64,000 bases of DNA from CAVVNC01 sp963750015 (GTDB taxonomy: Bacteria > Desulfobacterota > Syntrophorhabdia > Syntrophorhabdales > WCHB1-27), in contig CAVVPU010000053.1 in the NCBI GenBank assembly GCA_963750015.1, positions 5,872 through 69,871 of the forward strand, given 5' to 3'. The position numbers and the translations under genes were made by a program. The notes below the pieces were generated by a model. That model searched no databases. It had not been told where the DNA came from and saw nothing but the letters and a program-made list of their open reading frames with translations. Positions 40,724 through 53,557 of the stretch are shown here, piece by piece (the stretch's first letter is position 1; every line of letters begins with the position of its first letter).

Positions 40724-41494
40724 ATGTTCGTCGATTCTCACTGTCATCTGGAATTGGAAGAATACGACGACGACCGGTCGGAGGTCATCGCCCGGGCCCT
40801 TCATGCCGGCGTCTCGCAGATGGTCACCGTCGCCACGGAAGAGCGGTATTTCGCGAGGGCCATAGAGATCGCCGAGACCCACCACGAGGTGTACGCCGCG
40901 TTAGGCGTGCACCCCCACAACTCGGCCGATTACTCTGACGCCCTCGAAGAGCGCATCAAAGGATATCTCGCACATCCGCGGATCGTCGGGTACGGGGAAA
41001 TAGGCCTCGACTTCTACAGGGACTATGCACCGCGGGACGTCCAGGCGAACGCCTTTAGAAGGCAGATAGAGGTGGCGCGGTCCGCGGGCCTGCCGATCAT
41101 AGTCCATTCGAGGAATGCCAAGAAAGAAACCCTGGGAATACTGATTGATGCGAACCTCCGGGACCACAAGACCATAATCCACTGCTACTCATACGATCTG
41201 GAAACGGCTAAAAAGATGCTCGATATGGGCTTTTTCCTCTCCATACCGGGCACGGTGACTTACAAAAATTCCACTCTCGGCGATATAGTGCGCTACGTGC
41301 CCGCGGACAGGCTGCTTTCCGAAACGGATGCGCCTTTCCTCTCGCCACAGCCTTTTCGGGGCAAGAGAAACGAGCCGGCCCACGTCAGGCTCGTGGCCGA
41401 AGAGATAGCCCGGATAAAACAGATGTCGATAGATGAAGTGTCGCGCCTTCTGGCCGACACCTTTGCCCGCATCTTTCTGGCCGGAGAGGAGTGA
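40724..41494 (+). CDS. tatD: TatD family metal-dependent hydrolase / DNase
   Basis: A 256-residue TIM-barrel hydrolase. The metal ligands are in order: VDSHCHLE, GEIGLDFYRD, IIVHSRNA, IIHCYS and LSETDAPFLSP. TatD proteins are 3'-5' DNases or D-aminoacyl-type hydrolases acting on damaged DNA or small substrates. It is the first gene of a tightly spaced plus-strand operon with an isochorismatase-like gene, gerMN and serS. Confidence 0.92.
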   Translation: MFVDSHCHLELEEYDDDRSEVIARALHAGVSQMVTVATEERYFARAIEIAETHHEVYAALGVHPHNSADYSDALEERIKGYLAHPRIVGYGEIGLDFYRDYAPRDVQANAFRRQIEVARSAGLPIIVHSRNAKKETLGILIDANLRDHKTIIHCYSYDLETAKKMLDMGFFLSIPGTVTYKNSTLGDIVRYVPADRLLSETDAPFLSPQPFRGKRNEPAHVRLVAEEIARIKQMSIDEVSRLLADTFARIFLAGEE

Positions 41495-41497
41495 CCC

Positions 41498-42064
41498 ATG
41501 AAGCCCGCGATCATCATCGTCGACATGCTGGAAGACAATTACGGGAAGGAAAAGGACCCCGAGAAGGAAGAGGTCAAGATCATCGGACCGGTGCGGGAGT
41601 GCCTGAAGAAATGCCGGTCCCTCTCCATACCCGTGATCTTCGCCTGTGACAGTTATATAGAGGGCGACTTTCTCTTCAGGGGAAGGATGAAGCCTCACGC
41701 CATGCGCGGCACACCGGGCGCGGCGGTCCTCGCCGACCTCGAGCCTGAACCATCGGACATAATCCTCCCCAAACGGCGTTTCAGCGCTTTCTTCAAGACC
41801 GACCTCGATCAGACCCTCAGGACCCTAGGCGTCGACACGGTCGCCGTCGGCGGCATCAACACACATGTCTGTGTCCTCGCCACCGCCCTCGATGCCCTCG
41901 CTCACGACTTTTACACGATTATACTCGAAGACCTGAGTGCCGCGTACAAACGCGAGATCCACGACCACTGCCTCGACGGGTACCGGAAGATGTTGATCTA
42001 TCCCCTGCTCAAGGTGGCCGGGTCGCAGGAATTTCTGGACTCCTTCGCCCATGGCCCGGCATAA
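41498..42064 (+). CDS. Isochorismatase-like cysteine hydrolase
   Basis: A 188-residue hydrolase with the Asp-Lys-Cys triad: IIIVDMLEDN, ILPKRRFSAFFKTDL, and Cys in NTHVCVLATALDA. The group includes nicotinamidases and other amidases, and the exact substrate is not shown. It starts 3 bp after the tatD stop and overlaps the next gene by 14 bp. Confidence 0.88.
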   Translation: MKPAIIIVDMLEDNYGKEKDPEKEEVKIIGPVRECLKKCRSLSIPVIFACDSYIEGDFLFRGRMKPHAMRGTPGAAVLADLEPEPSDIILPKRRFSAFFKTDLDQTLRTLGVDTVAVGGINTHVCVLATALDALAHDFYTIILEDLSAAYKREIHDHCLDGYRKMLIYPLLKVAGSQEFLDSFAHGPA

Positions 42065-42572
42065 GCTACTCATCTCCGTGCTCCTCGGGGTCTTCATCGG
42101 CCTGGTGGGAGCGGTCGTGGCCCTTTATGTCGGGCAGCACGGAACACGAGTCGTGCAGACCGCAGAGGTCGTGGACAGTGACAGGGTCTCGATCTTCTTT
42201 CCCGATGACCAGGGAAAACTGGTGCGAAAGATGGTGGAGGTGCGAAAAAAGCTTTCAGATAAGGCGCGGGCCGACACGCTCCTCAGCGAGTTGAAAGATG
42301 CGGGCACTGTTCCGGACCTGCTCAGGCTCTATGAGGTGGCCTTGGGCAAGGATGGTGTGTTATACTTGAATCTGTCGAAGGAGTTCATCGACCGAGACAC
42401 CCCCGAACGAGAGATCACCATGACCTACGGTCTGGTCGATTCCTTTATTGAAAGCTTCCCCGGCGCGCAAAGCGTGCAGATACTGGTGGAAGGGCAGCCT
42501 GTCTACACGAGAAGCGGGGTCCTCTACATCCTGGAACCTCTTCGATTCAATAAGGAACTATTGGAGGAATAG
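42051..42572 (+). CDS. GerMN (sporulation/spore-germination type) domain lipid-facing protein
   Basis: A 173-residue protein. One N-terminal helix (LLISVLLGVFIGLVGAVVALYV) anchors it, and a GerMN domain follows (VSIFFPDDQGKLVRKMVEVRK, GVLYLNLSKEFIDRDT, LVDSFIESFPGAQSVQILVEG). In non-spore formers GerMN proteins are envelope proteins of unknown role. The start overlaps the end of the preceding gene, and the stop abuts the serS ATG. Confidence 0.82.
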   Translation: MARHKLLISVLLGVFIGLVGAVVALYVGQHGTRVVQTAEVVDSDRVSIFFPDDQGKLVRKMVEVRKKLSDKARADTLLSELKDAGTVPDLLRLYEVALGKDGVLYLNLSKEFIDRDTPEREITMTYGLVDSFIESFPGAQSVQILVEGQPVYTRSGVLYILEPLRFNKELLEE

Positions 42573-43847
42573 ATGCTCGATCCCAAACTCATCAGAGAAA
42601 AGCCGGATATCGTGAGGGAAAGTCTGAAAGTGCGGGGCACTTCTTTCGATCTCGACCGTCTGGTCAAGCTCGATGGAGAAAGGCGCGACCTGATCAAGGA
42701 AGTGGAGGGACTGAAAAACCGGAGAAACGTCACTTCCGATGAGATCGCCAAGCTCAGGAAGTCCGGGGTCGACGCCCAGGCACAGATCGCAGAGCTCAGG
42801 AACGTCGGGAAGCAGATAGAGACCCTGGAGCAGGACCTGAGGAAGGTCGAAGGGGAATGGGAGCTCGCGAGCATGGAAATCCCCAACATACCCCACGGCT
42901 CAGTCCCGATCGGCTCGGGCGACGAGCAAAACGAAGTGGTCAAGGTATGGGGGGAGAAGCCTGCTTTCGCCTTCGAACCCGTTCCCCATTGGGACCTGGG
43001 TGAGCGCCTGGGAATACTCGATTTCAAGAGGGCGGCGAAGATTACCGGCTCCAGGTTCACCCTTTACAAGTCCTACGGCGCGCTCCTCGAGCGGGCCCTC
43101 ATCAACTTCATGCTCGATCTCCACACGATGAAGCACGGCTATACCGAGGTCCTCCCTCCCTTCATGGTCAACAGGGACAGCATGACCGGGACGGGACAAC
43201 TTCCCAAATTCGAGGAGGAGCTTTTCAAACTGGGAGACCCGGATTATTTTCTCATTCCCACGGCCGAGGTGCCGGTCACCAATATCTTCAGGGATGAGAT
43301 TTTGAAAGAGAGCGACCTGCCTGTCAAATATGTGGCCTACACCCCCTGTTTCAGGAAGGAGGCCGGGGCCCACGGCAAAGATACCAGGGGACTCACCAGA
43401 CAGCACCAGTTCAATAAGGTGGAGCTCGTCAAGTTCGCCCTGCCGGAAAATTCCTACAATGAGCTCGAAGGCCTGCTCCTCGACGCGGAGGACGTGCTGA
43501 AAAACCTGAACATTCACTACCGCGTCTCAGTGCTCTGCACAGGCGACCTCGGTTTCTCCTCGGCCAAGACCTATGACATCGAGGTCTGGCTGCCGGGACA
43601 GAACATCTACCGGGAGATCTCGTCGTGCAGCAACTTCGACGATTTCCAGGCTCGAAGGGCGAGGATCAGGTATAAGACAGGCAAAGGAAAGACCGAGTTC
43701 GTCCACACCTTGAACGGCTCGGGCCTCGCCATCGGCAGGACTGTCATGGCGGTTCTGGAGAACTATCAACTCCCGGACGGCACCGTTGAAGTGCCTGAAG
43801 CGTTGCGCCCCTACATGCATGGAATGCGAACGATAGTAGCTGTCTAG
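42573..43847 (+). CDS. serS: Seryl-tRNA synthetase
   Basis: A 424-residue class II synthetase charging tRNA-Ser. The N-terminal long coiled-coil arm runs from about 25 to 100. Motif 2 is CFRKEAGAHGKDTRGL and motif 3 is NGSGLAIGRTVMAVLEN. Length and motifs are standard. GGAGGAATAG directly precedes the ATG inside the gerMN stop region, so translation is coupled. A tRNA-Ser gene is elsewhere in the window (63236). Confidence 0.96.
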   Translation: MLDPKLIREKPDIVRESLKVRGTSFDLDRLVKLDGERRDLIKEVEGLKNRRNVTSDEIAKLRKSGVDAQAQIAELRNVGKQIETLEQDLRKVEGEWELASMEIPNIPHGSVPIGSGDEQNEVVKVWGEKPAFAFEPVPHWDLGERLGILDFKRAAKITGSRFTLYKSYGALLERALINFMLDLHTMKHGYTEVLPPFMVNRDSMTGTGQLPKFEEELFKLGDPDYFLIPTAEVPVTNIFRDEILKESDLPVKYVAYTPCFRKEAGAHGKDTRGLTRQHQFNKVELVKFALPENSYNELEGLLLDAEDVLKNLNIHYRVSVLCTGDLGFSSAKTYDIEVWLPGQNIYREISSCSNFDDFQARRARIRYKTGKGKTEFVHTLNGSGLAIGRTVMAVLENYQLPDGTVEVPEALRPYMHGMRTIVAV

Positions 43848-43948
43848 GATTACATAGAGCGGATGCGTATATTCAATCGCGATCCGTCCATGTCCGCTTG
43901 CGTCCGGCTGACCTGCTAGTGCGAACTGAGCGGGGAGGCTCGGCGGGC

Positions 43949-46239
43949 TTAGCCCGTCGAGGGGGTGCTGAACTCCAACCTAGGATTCGAGCTTCGCGAG
44001 CAGCCGATCAGAAGCCCGTCTATGCGGTCTATCATCTCCGGCTCCCTCTCCACGTCTGCTATCCGTATGAGCAGGTCCCGGGCCGATATTTCAGGAAACT
44101 CGCAGATCCGCTCGACGACACGCTCCCTCGTTGCCCCATCCCCCATATCCGAAAGGATCTTCATGAGCGCGACGATTGCCCTCCTCTTGCCCGCCGCGAC
44201 GACGTAATCGGCGAGGAGGCCGCGTAGCTCAGGTTCCCTTTCCTTTGGAAGGAGGGCCAGAATGGGGTTGATGATGCCTTCGCCCGACACATAGGGCAGC
44301 AGTCTGATGGCCTGCTCGCGCGTATACAGGTCCTCAGCGGCAAGCAACTGCAGAAGGGCCGCACCGTCGAGGCTGCCCGACTGCTGCTTCGTATTTTCGA
44401 TAAAAGCCGTCCAGTCCCTCCTGAGAGGGACCATGCTCGCGACGATCAGCCCTGCCTCCACCGTTGAGAAGATCATCCGTTCCCGAAGCCCCTCTATCAA
44501 GTCGAGTTCTTCGGCAGCGAGAAGGCGACCCTCTCCCACGGCGTCTGCGAGCTTGCGGCGGATCGCCCATTTATCAAGGGAGCGGCTCAAGTCAATGCGC
44601 TCCCTCAGCAGGTCCCGCACGTACCGGCCCGTAAGTGCATAGAAGAGGCCTCCGCCAAACTCATGGCGCCGCGCCACTCCGTTTTTCTCCAGAAACTCCA
44701 GGGCACGGTCGATCTCCTCTTCGGGCATGCACGTGTCCGCAAGGATATCTTCCTTCGTATACCTCTTGAGCATCCCGTCGATCTCCCCTGCGAGCACGCC
44801 GACCACATCGACCAGGGATTCCCTCTCCAAAGCGGCCCTCACCACTTCATCGACACCCGTCTTCGACCCGTTTCCTGCCTGTCCATCCGATACAGGCTTG
44901 CGAACATCGATCGCAGGTGCGCGACCAGGCTCGTAAACCGCCCGGAGGCTCGTCCCCCTGAAGGGCCTGTACCAGTCGAAGAACGACCCCTTGTCACCGA
45001 CGATAATGAGGTACGTGGCCTCATTATCGATGCAGAACTCGACAAGCCGCTCCAATTTGTCCAGCTCGTCTTCTTCAACGTTTTTCAGCCTCTCGCATCC
45101 ATCGATGACGAAAAAGCACCTGCCCCGAGGCAGCAGCTCTTTACACATGGAGACCATATCGACCGCTCTCCCCTGCGGGGTCGAAGTGGCCCGCCCAGGG
45201 TTTCCCGTATCTGGTGCATCGGCCTGTCCCACACCTCGGTGTGAAAAACATTGGGCGACATACGGCGCAGCTGGGGCACCACGAATGAATCGACGAGGGT
45301 ACTCTTTCCCGAAGTCCCGTCGCCCACCACAACCACGTGCCCATATCGAAAAAGCTTGTCGAGGAGGCGTGAGGCTTCATCCCATGCGTCAAAGGATGCA
45401 CCCTCAGAGGTTTCGAGGGCGGAAAGGACGGAGGCGTTCGCATTGACCGGAGGCAGACCAGTGCCCCCGGCCGTGTCCCAGACGATCTGTCTGTACTGAA
45501 AGCCGAGCCTTCCATTCACCGTCTCCCTGAAACGCCTGAAGATGTACTCGACATAAGGCTTCACGCGGGACATCACGTGTTCCTCATAGGGTGTTTCGGG
45601 CGTGCAGCGGATAAGGATGGTCCCTGCCCTGCTGTCGATCTCGACTGACGCCTTTTCGCAGCAGAGGCGGAGATCACGATTCTGTCCCATCCTGAGGTGC
45701 GTATGAACGGCATCCGGAGAAAACAGGTCCCACATGAGGTGGGCGAAATTGAAGATCTCCCCGAGGGCCCTTCCGTTTCTGACGATGGCCTTACGCGTAT
45801 CTTCCCGGATTTCCCACTCGAGAGGTATCTTCTTTACCGAGAAGATCAGGGAATTGACGAGTTCCAGGGCTTTTTCGGGGATCGCGATCCTCTTGCCTAT
45901 CTCGTCGTTGAAAAAGAGTCTCCTGGCCGGTCCCTCCATCTGATCGAGGAGGTCCCTGTTCGCGCTCCATTCATAGCGGCCCGCCACACCCAGGTCGTGA
46001 AAGTAGAGCGTGCACAGGAGCACGAAGATTTCCCCCGAAAACATCTCTTCTCTCCGGTCCGTAGGCTCAGGGAGGAGTCGTTCGACGAAATCCTTTAATT
46101 CTTCGATGTGCCTTTGAAGGGGGGAAGGCGCGGGCGGGAATACGGAACCTTCGCAGAAGGCTACGAGGTCCTCGAACTTCTGATAGAGCTTCAGCTCCCT
46201 TTCTTTGTCCCTGAGAACCGTTTCGAGCTTCGATTGCAT
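43949..46239 (-). pseudogene. HD-type / P-loop ATPase (signal-transduction-like), one frameshift
   Basis: Two overlapping frames make one protein of about 760 residues. The upstream frame (46239 to about 45180) has an HD-like domain (HIEELKDFVERLLPE, LYFHDLG) and then Walker A (VVVGDGTSGKSTLVDSF). The other frame (from about 45190 down to 43949) supplies Walker B (RCFFVIDGCERL), a winged-helix-like segment and a C-terminal helical repeat. Walker A and B fall in different frames, with a single-base shift in a G/C-rich run near 45190. Since nothing else is broken, a sequencing error or recent mutation is as likely as a dead gene. Function is unknown; it may be a STAND-like switch. Confidence 0.65.
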
Positions 46240-46428
46240 TTAAGTTTACTGCCGTTTGCGTGAAACCCCGTCAACCTCTCCAGTGCCTTTCCGCTTCCAT
46301 TCGATCAGGACTGCACTGAAAAGCCCCATATCGATTCGGCTTAAAGCGCGCTGGCACGCTCCCGGAGCAAGAACTCCTTAAGAGCCGAGGCTTGCAAAAA
46401 ACCACCTGGAAAGTCGCCGGTCGGCTGG

Positions 46429-47334
46429 CTATGCTCTCTTTCTCCACAGATAGATGAGAGGGCTTGCCACGAATATCGACGAATAGGTGCCGACCAGCAC
46501 GCCGATGAAGAGGGCCAATGCGAAATCGAACAGGACCGGGCCGCCGATAACGATAAGCGCAGCCAGCACGAGAAGCACCGTGAGGGAGGTGATAAGGGTC
46601 CTGCTCAAGACCTCGTTGATGCTCGTGTTGATGACTTCGCCCAAATCCGCCTTGGACTTCATCTTGGCCATGTTGTCCCTGATCCTGTCGTAAACGACGA
46701 CAGTATCGGTGAGGGAATAGCCGGCGATGGTGAGGAGCGCCGTGATGAAGAGGATGTTCATCTCAAAATGGAGCAGATAGAATATGCCGAGGAGTGCGAG
46801 GACGTCATGAAAGGTGGCGATCGTCGCCGCCACGCCGAAAACGAAATTGAACCTCCAGGCGATGTAAATGACTATGCCGAGGAGGGAAAGGACTATCGCG
46901 ATGATCGCATCCCGTTTCAGGGTCTTGCCGACGCTCGATCCCACCATGTTGCTCTCGAGCACCTGAAACTTCTTGTCCGGGAAAGCCTTGGTAATGATGC
47001 CACTGATCTTGTCCTGCACCCTCACGGGTCCCGTTTCGAGGAGCTTGGTCTTGATGAAGAAGTCGTTCTTCCCCGTCACCTGCTGGATCTCCGCGTCGGC
47101 TATGCCCCCTGTGGTCAAGGCGTTTCGAAGATCGCCGATAGCGACGGGCTGGTCGAAGCGAATCTGCACGCTCGTTCCACCCGTGAAATCGACGCTCAGG
47201 TTCGCCTTGCCCGTGGCGACCATGATGAAGCCCAACAGTCCGAGTCCCACGAGCACGGCCGACAGCACAAAGGCCTTGTTCCGCAGACCTATGAAATCGA
47301 TAGCGGTCTTTTTCGTTATCTCTCTAAATTTCAT
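46429..47334 (-). CDS. secF: Protein translocase subunit SecF
   Basis: A 301-residue inner-membrane protein with six helices. It has the periplasmic-start motif DFTGGTSVQIRF, then GYSLTDTVVVYDRIRDN and INEVLSRTLITS. With SecD it uses proton flow to help pull proteins through SecYEG. The ATG overlaps the secD stop (TGATG), so the two are translationally coupled. Confidence 0.95.
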   Translation of the reverse strand: MKFREITKKTAIDFIGLRNKAFVLSAVLVGLGLLGFIMVATGKANLSVDFTGGTSVQIRFDQPVAIGDLRNALTTGGIADAEIQQVTGKNDFFIKTKLLETGPVRVQDKISGIITKAFPDKKFQVLESNMVGSSVGKTLKRDAIIAIVLSLLGIVIYIAWRFNFVFGVAATIATFHDVLALLGIFYLLHFEMNILFITALLTIAGYSLTDTVVVYDRIRDNMAKMKSKADLGEVINTSINEVLSRTLITSLTVLLVLAALIVIGGPVLFDFALALFIGVLVGTYSSIFVASPLIYLWRKRA

Positions 47335-48931
47335 CAGATGCTCAGACTCCTCGGTTTATACTTGGCGATTACCCAATCGAAGATCGCCTTCGACCCGAAG
47401 AAGGCGATGAACAGGTTGATGACGATGCCGATGCTCAGGGTCACGGCAAAGCCCTTTATCGGGCCCGTTCCGAAAATGAAAAGGACGAGGGCCGTGATGA
47501 GGGTGGTGACGTGGGCGTCGATGATGGTAACCCACCCTTTGGCATAGCCGCCGTCTATGGCTGCCCTCACAGTCTTGCCTAGCCTCATCTCCTCGCGGAT
47601 GCGCTCGAAGATGATGACGTTCGTATCGACTCCCATACCCATGGTGAGGATGATGCCGGCGATGCCGGGAAGGGTCATGGTGGCGTGTATCAGGGCGAAG
47701 GCCCCGAGCAGGTAGACCAGGTTGAGAAAGAGGGCGATATCGGCGACGACTCCCGAGCCCTTATAGTAGTAGACCATGAAAGCTATTATCAGCAAGCCCC
47801 CGAGGATCGCGGCCTGCACTCCCCGCCTGATGGCGTCCTGTCCGAGGGTGGGGCCCACGGTAATGTTCTGTATTACGTTCACAGGCGCAGGCAGGGCCCC
47901 TGCCCGGAGCACGATGGCCAGGTCCTTTGCCTCGTCAGGGGTGAAGCTGCCCGTGATCTGGGCTTGACCGCCGGATATGCGCTCCCTGATGGAAGGTGCG
48001 GAGTAGACCGTGTTATCGAGGATGATCGCCAGCCGCTTCCCCACGTTCTCGCCTGTCACCTGGTCGAAGATACGGGCGCCTTCGCTGTTGAAGCTTATGC
48101 CACGTAGGGTCCGTTGTTTCCTATGCCGCCACCCCCCAACTTGACCTGGGCGTCGGTGAGCAGCTCACCCGTGAGAATCGTCTCCTTCTTCACGAGTATG
48201 GTGGAGGTCGTCGTTATTCCCGTCTCCGGGTTCCTTTCCCTGTAGGGAAGCAGCTCGTCGCCTTCAGGCAGCGGGCCGCCGGGAGTCGCGCCATGCGATT
48301 CGTCGACGAGCTTGAACTGAAGCTGTGCCGTCCGGCCGATGAGGGCCAAGGCCCTTTCCGGGTCCTTGATACCGGGAAGCTCGACGAGGATCTCATTCTC
48401 CCCCTGTTGCTGGATCACGGGCTCCGACACGCCGAGTTGGTCTATTCTGTTCCTGATCGTCTCCAAGGCCTGATGGACGGCATTGTCCTTCAGACTCGCG
48501 AGCTGGGTCATGGTATAGGATATATCCAGATAGAGATCGGTCCCTTCCGTCCTGCTTCCGCTCTCCCTGAACTCGGGCAGTTCCTTGCCCAGGAGGTTTT
48601 CGAAGTTCTGCCGCTGGTCCGTCTTGACGGCCACGGTGATGCGGTCCGATTTCCGGTCGAGGGCCGTAAACCTGATGTTATCCCGTATCATGCCTTCCTT
48701 GAGCTGGTCGGCCTTCCGGTCGAGGAGTTGCTCCATCATCTTGCTCATGTCGAGTTGGAGCAGAAGGCGCATGCCTCCCTGCAGGTCGAGCCCGAGGTGT
48801 ATCTTCTCCGAAGGGAGGTACTCTTTTACCGTCCCCGTCAGTTCCACAAAATTGGGAAGGAGAAAGACCACGGCCACCACCAGGAAGACCAATATGAGAA
48901 TTGCTCTCACTTTCAATGATAATTTCAGCAC
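47334..48931 (-). CDS. secD: Protein translocase subunit SecD, with an apparent one-base frameshift
   Basis: The first frame from GTG 48931 gives the N-terminal helix, HLGLDLQGGMRLLLQLD and the P1 domain, ending at GPYVA. The second frame resumes exactly where the homology continues (GISFNSEGARIFDQVTGENV) and includes six-helix motifs GMGVDTNVIIFERIREE and IIDAHVTTLITALVL. Adding one G in the GTGGCAT run near 48098 restores a normal SecD of about 530 residues. SecD is needed for efficient export, so an error in the sequence is the most economical reading. It sits upstream of secF; yajC is not present. Confidence 0.88.
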
Positions 48932-49211
48932 GTAAATAACCTCATTTTACTGGCGATTAGGGCACAAAGAAAGTCAATAAGGGTATACCGGCGTCTCTTC
49001 CTTGTCAAGGGAATTGTAAGGTTCTCCACCGACAAAAGGCGCTTTCCACCTCCCGTCAGGCAATGCCCGGAGAACCTCTATCTACCTTCAGCTCTTCGGC
49101 CCCGTACAAGGGCGGCCTACTGAGCCTTACCGATTCCGGGCGACCACGGTATTTCACGTTCCAGGGCCCGGACGCTCGGTATTTCTAACATTTTTGAAGA
49201 AAAAATACAAC

Positions 49212-51824
<2,613 letters not shown>

Positions 51825-51870
51825 CTGGTATCTCCTTCCTTTTCCAGTCCGATTTAAACCCCTGCCTGTT

Positions 51871-51899
51871 AAAATAATCCGTAGTGCCGGCTTTAGCAA
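51871..51899 (-). promoter_or_regulatory. Promoter of clpB
   Basis: On the minus strand TTGCTA, a 17-bp spacer and TATTTT stand 47 bp before the ATG. It resembles a sigma-70 promoter; no CIRCE element or clear heat-shock sigma site is seen. Confidence 0.5.
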
Positions 51900-51939
51900 G
51901 AAATCGGCCCTGCCTGACCCGGACGAAGCCGGAAGGACC

Positions 51940-52056
51940 GATGGACGAGAAGAACAAGCGCGAAACTCGAACCGCGAATCGCGAAAGTTAATATAAAAGA
52001 GCGAACGACCACCCTCACCCTACCCTCTCCCCTCATTAAAGGCGAGGGGAAAAATG
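51940..52056 (+). repeat. Repeat R3, second copy
   Basis: GACGAGAAGAACAAGCGCG, CGAACCGCGAATCGCGAAAG and CACCCTCACCCTACCCTC match 6621-6750. As there, an R1 copy follows directly. Confidence 0.65.
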
Positions 52057-52080
52057 GCATCCCTTTGGAATGTTTCTTTT

Positions 52081-52351
52081 GGCGGCCTCTATGGGCCGCC
52101 GCCCTTATTCAATTGGTGCTGGTGTGTGCATCCTATGAAGGCCGGAGCCGCGGGCTTTTGGAGATACGGCGACCCGTGTCACCGGCCGGTCGGCTGGGAG
52201 GGATCGTGAGGTGTGGATGCAATTTGAGCCTTGCTGCCCGGATGGCGTACTAAATGTACGTCGGAGGGCGCATGGCGAAAAGTGCGCCGCCGGGTGCCCG
52301 CTTGCGGGCGGCACGATTCCTCCCAGCCGACCGGCCACACCCCGTGCCCTC
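52081..52351 (+). repeat. Repeat family R1, copy f
   Basis: A complete copy with head hairpin GGCGGCCTCTATGGGCCGCC, then CAATTGGTGCTGGTGTG and CCTATGAAGGCCGGAGCC. The central hairpin (52188-52329) lies between ACCGGCC at 52181-52187 and 52330-52336. Arms GGTCGGCTGGGAGG and CCTCCCAGCCGACC are perfectly complementary. A CTTTGC-type tail follows. Confidence 0.8.
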
Positions 52352-52434
52352 TCTTGCCTTTGCCTTTGCCCTTGCCTCTTTTGCTTCTGCGCCTCCCGCC
52401 TCTTTGCCTCCCGCATTGACTTCCGGGAGACGAT

Positions 52435-53538
52435 GTGGAAAAATTGAGTATGGACGAGATCATTCAAGCTATCTTGGAGGGTAAGGAGCCAAATCAGCCG
52501 CTCGACCGTATCTTGGCTCTGCCCCGATCCGAACAGGAGGAGCTGATCCGGCGTCTGGGCACGCTCAAGAGCCCGCTGGCGGGGGCATTCCTCTCGACCC
52601 TCTATCCGCGCCTTTCAGACAAGGTGCTCCAGAAGCTCGCCAAGAAGGCCATCTTTCACCTTAAGACACTCGGCATAGCCGTGGAAGAGCCGAAAGTCGC
52701 CGGAGAATCCGCTCTAAAACCGATAGACACCTCCCGGGAGGCGATGGGTCTCCTGTCGAATTACGACGGGGAATCGCTGAGGGTCATCCTTGCGGCAGTG
52801 GAGCTGAAGAAAAACCAGTTTCTCTTCTCCCACGCCATCAGCCATTTCAGCAACGGCCTCGTCGACCTGCAGAGCATGGCCGTCAGCAGGCCCCAGCTCG
52901 AGGAGCTTACCCGGGACTATGTGGCGAGAACCAAGACTCCCATCCTGTTGACCGAGATATCGCCGCTCTACGCCGGATATTTGATCGAGGAGGCTGCCTC
53001 TGTCTCGGGGCACGATACGGAAGACGCCAGGTCCCTAAACCGAATGCTCTCATCGGCCAAAGGGAATGCAAGGAAACCGGCCGATATCTATCTCTTCGAG
53101 ACAGAAGCCGACCTCGTGCCGGCCCCATCAGAGGCAGTGCTGGGGGACGAGCTTTTCAAGCCGTTCACCCTCGATTGGCGGGGGATCGAAGAAGACCGGA
53201 AAAGGTTGAACGACGCTATCAACCCCGGGATCGTCCTTCCCCCTTCGGCGATCCTGGAAAGGAAAACCGATTTCTTCGTGGAACTCGTCAAGAAAGGGCA
53301 AATCCAGCCCGTATTGCCCGCCTTCAAAAGGATGCTCGAGGATTCGGCCTATCTCTTCTTCTGTCTCAAGGAGCTGCCCCTCTATGCAGGCATCATGAGT
53401 CTCCTCAAGGCGCCCGACGGCGTCGAGGCGGCCCTGACCTATTTCCTCGACAAGGCCCTTACGGAAAAGGAGAAGAAAGAAGAGCAGCACCAGCAGCCGG
53501 GCCTCATCGTCGATCCCTATTCCCTCGGCCGCCGTTAG
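52435..53538 (+). CDS. Hypothetical 367-residue protein
   Basis: A largely helical cytoplasmic-type protein with no signal peptide or membrane helix. Recognisable only by composition: an N-terminal helical repeat-like part (LGTLKSPLAGAFLSTLYPRL), a central domain (LLSNYDGESLRVILAAVELKK) and a charged C-terminus with KEKKEEQHQQPG. No family is recognised. GTG 52435 after GGGAGA is used as start; ATG 52450 is an alternative. It ends 19 bp before rlmE, so the two are likely cotranscribed. Confidence 0.7.
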   Translation: MEKLSMDEIIQAILEGKEPNQPLDRILALPRSEQEELIRRLGTLKSPLAGAFLSTLYPRLSDKVLQKLAKKAIFHLKTLGIAVEEPKVAGESALKPIDTSREAMGLLSNYDGESLRVILAAVELKKNQFLFSHAISHFSNGLVDLQSMAVSRPQLEELTRDYVARTKTPILLTEISPLYAGYLIEEAASVSGHDTEDARSLNRMLSSAKGNARKPADIYLFETEADLVPAPSEAVLGDELFKPFTLDWRGIEEDRKRLNDAINPGIVLPPSAILERKTDFFVELVKKGQIQPVLPAFKRMLEDSAYLFFCLKELPLYAGIMSLLKAPDGVEAALTYFLDKALTEKEKKEEQHQQPGLIVDPYSLGRR

Positions 53539-53557
53539 ATCCGGATATTTAAGGACC

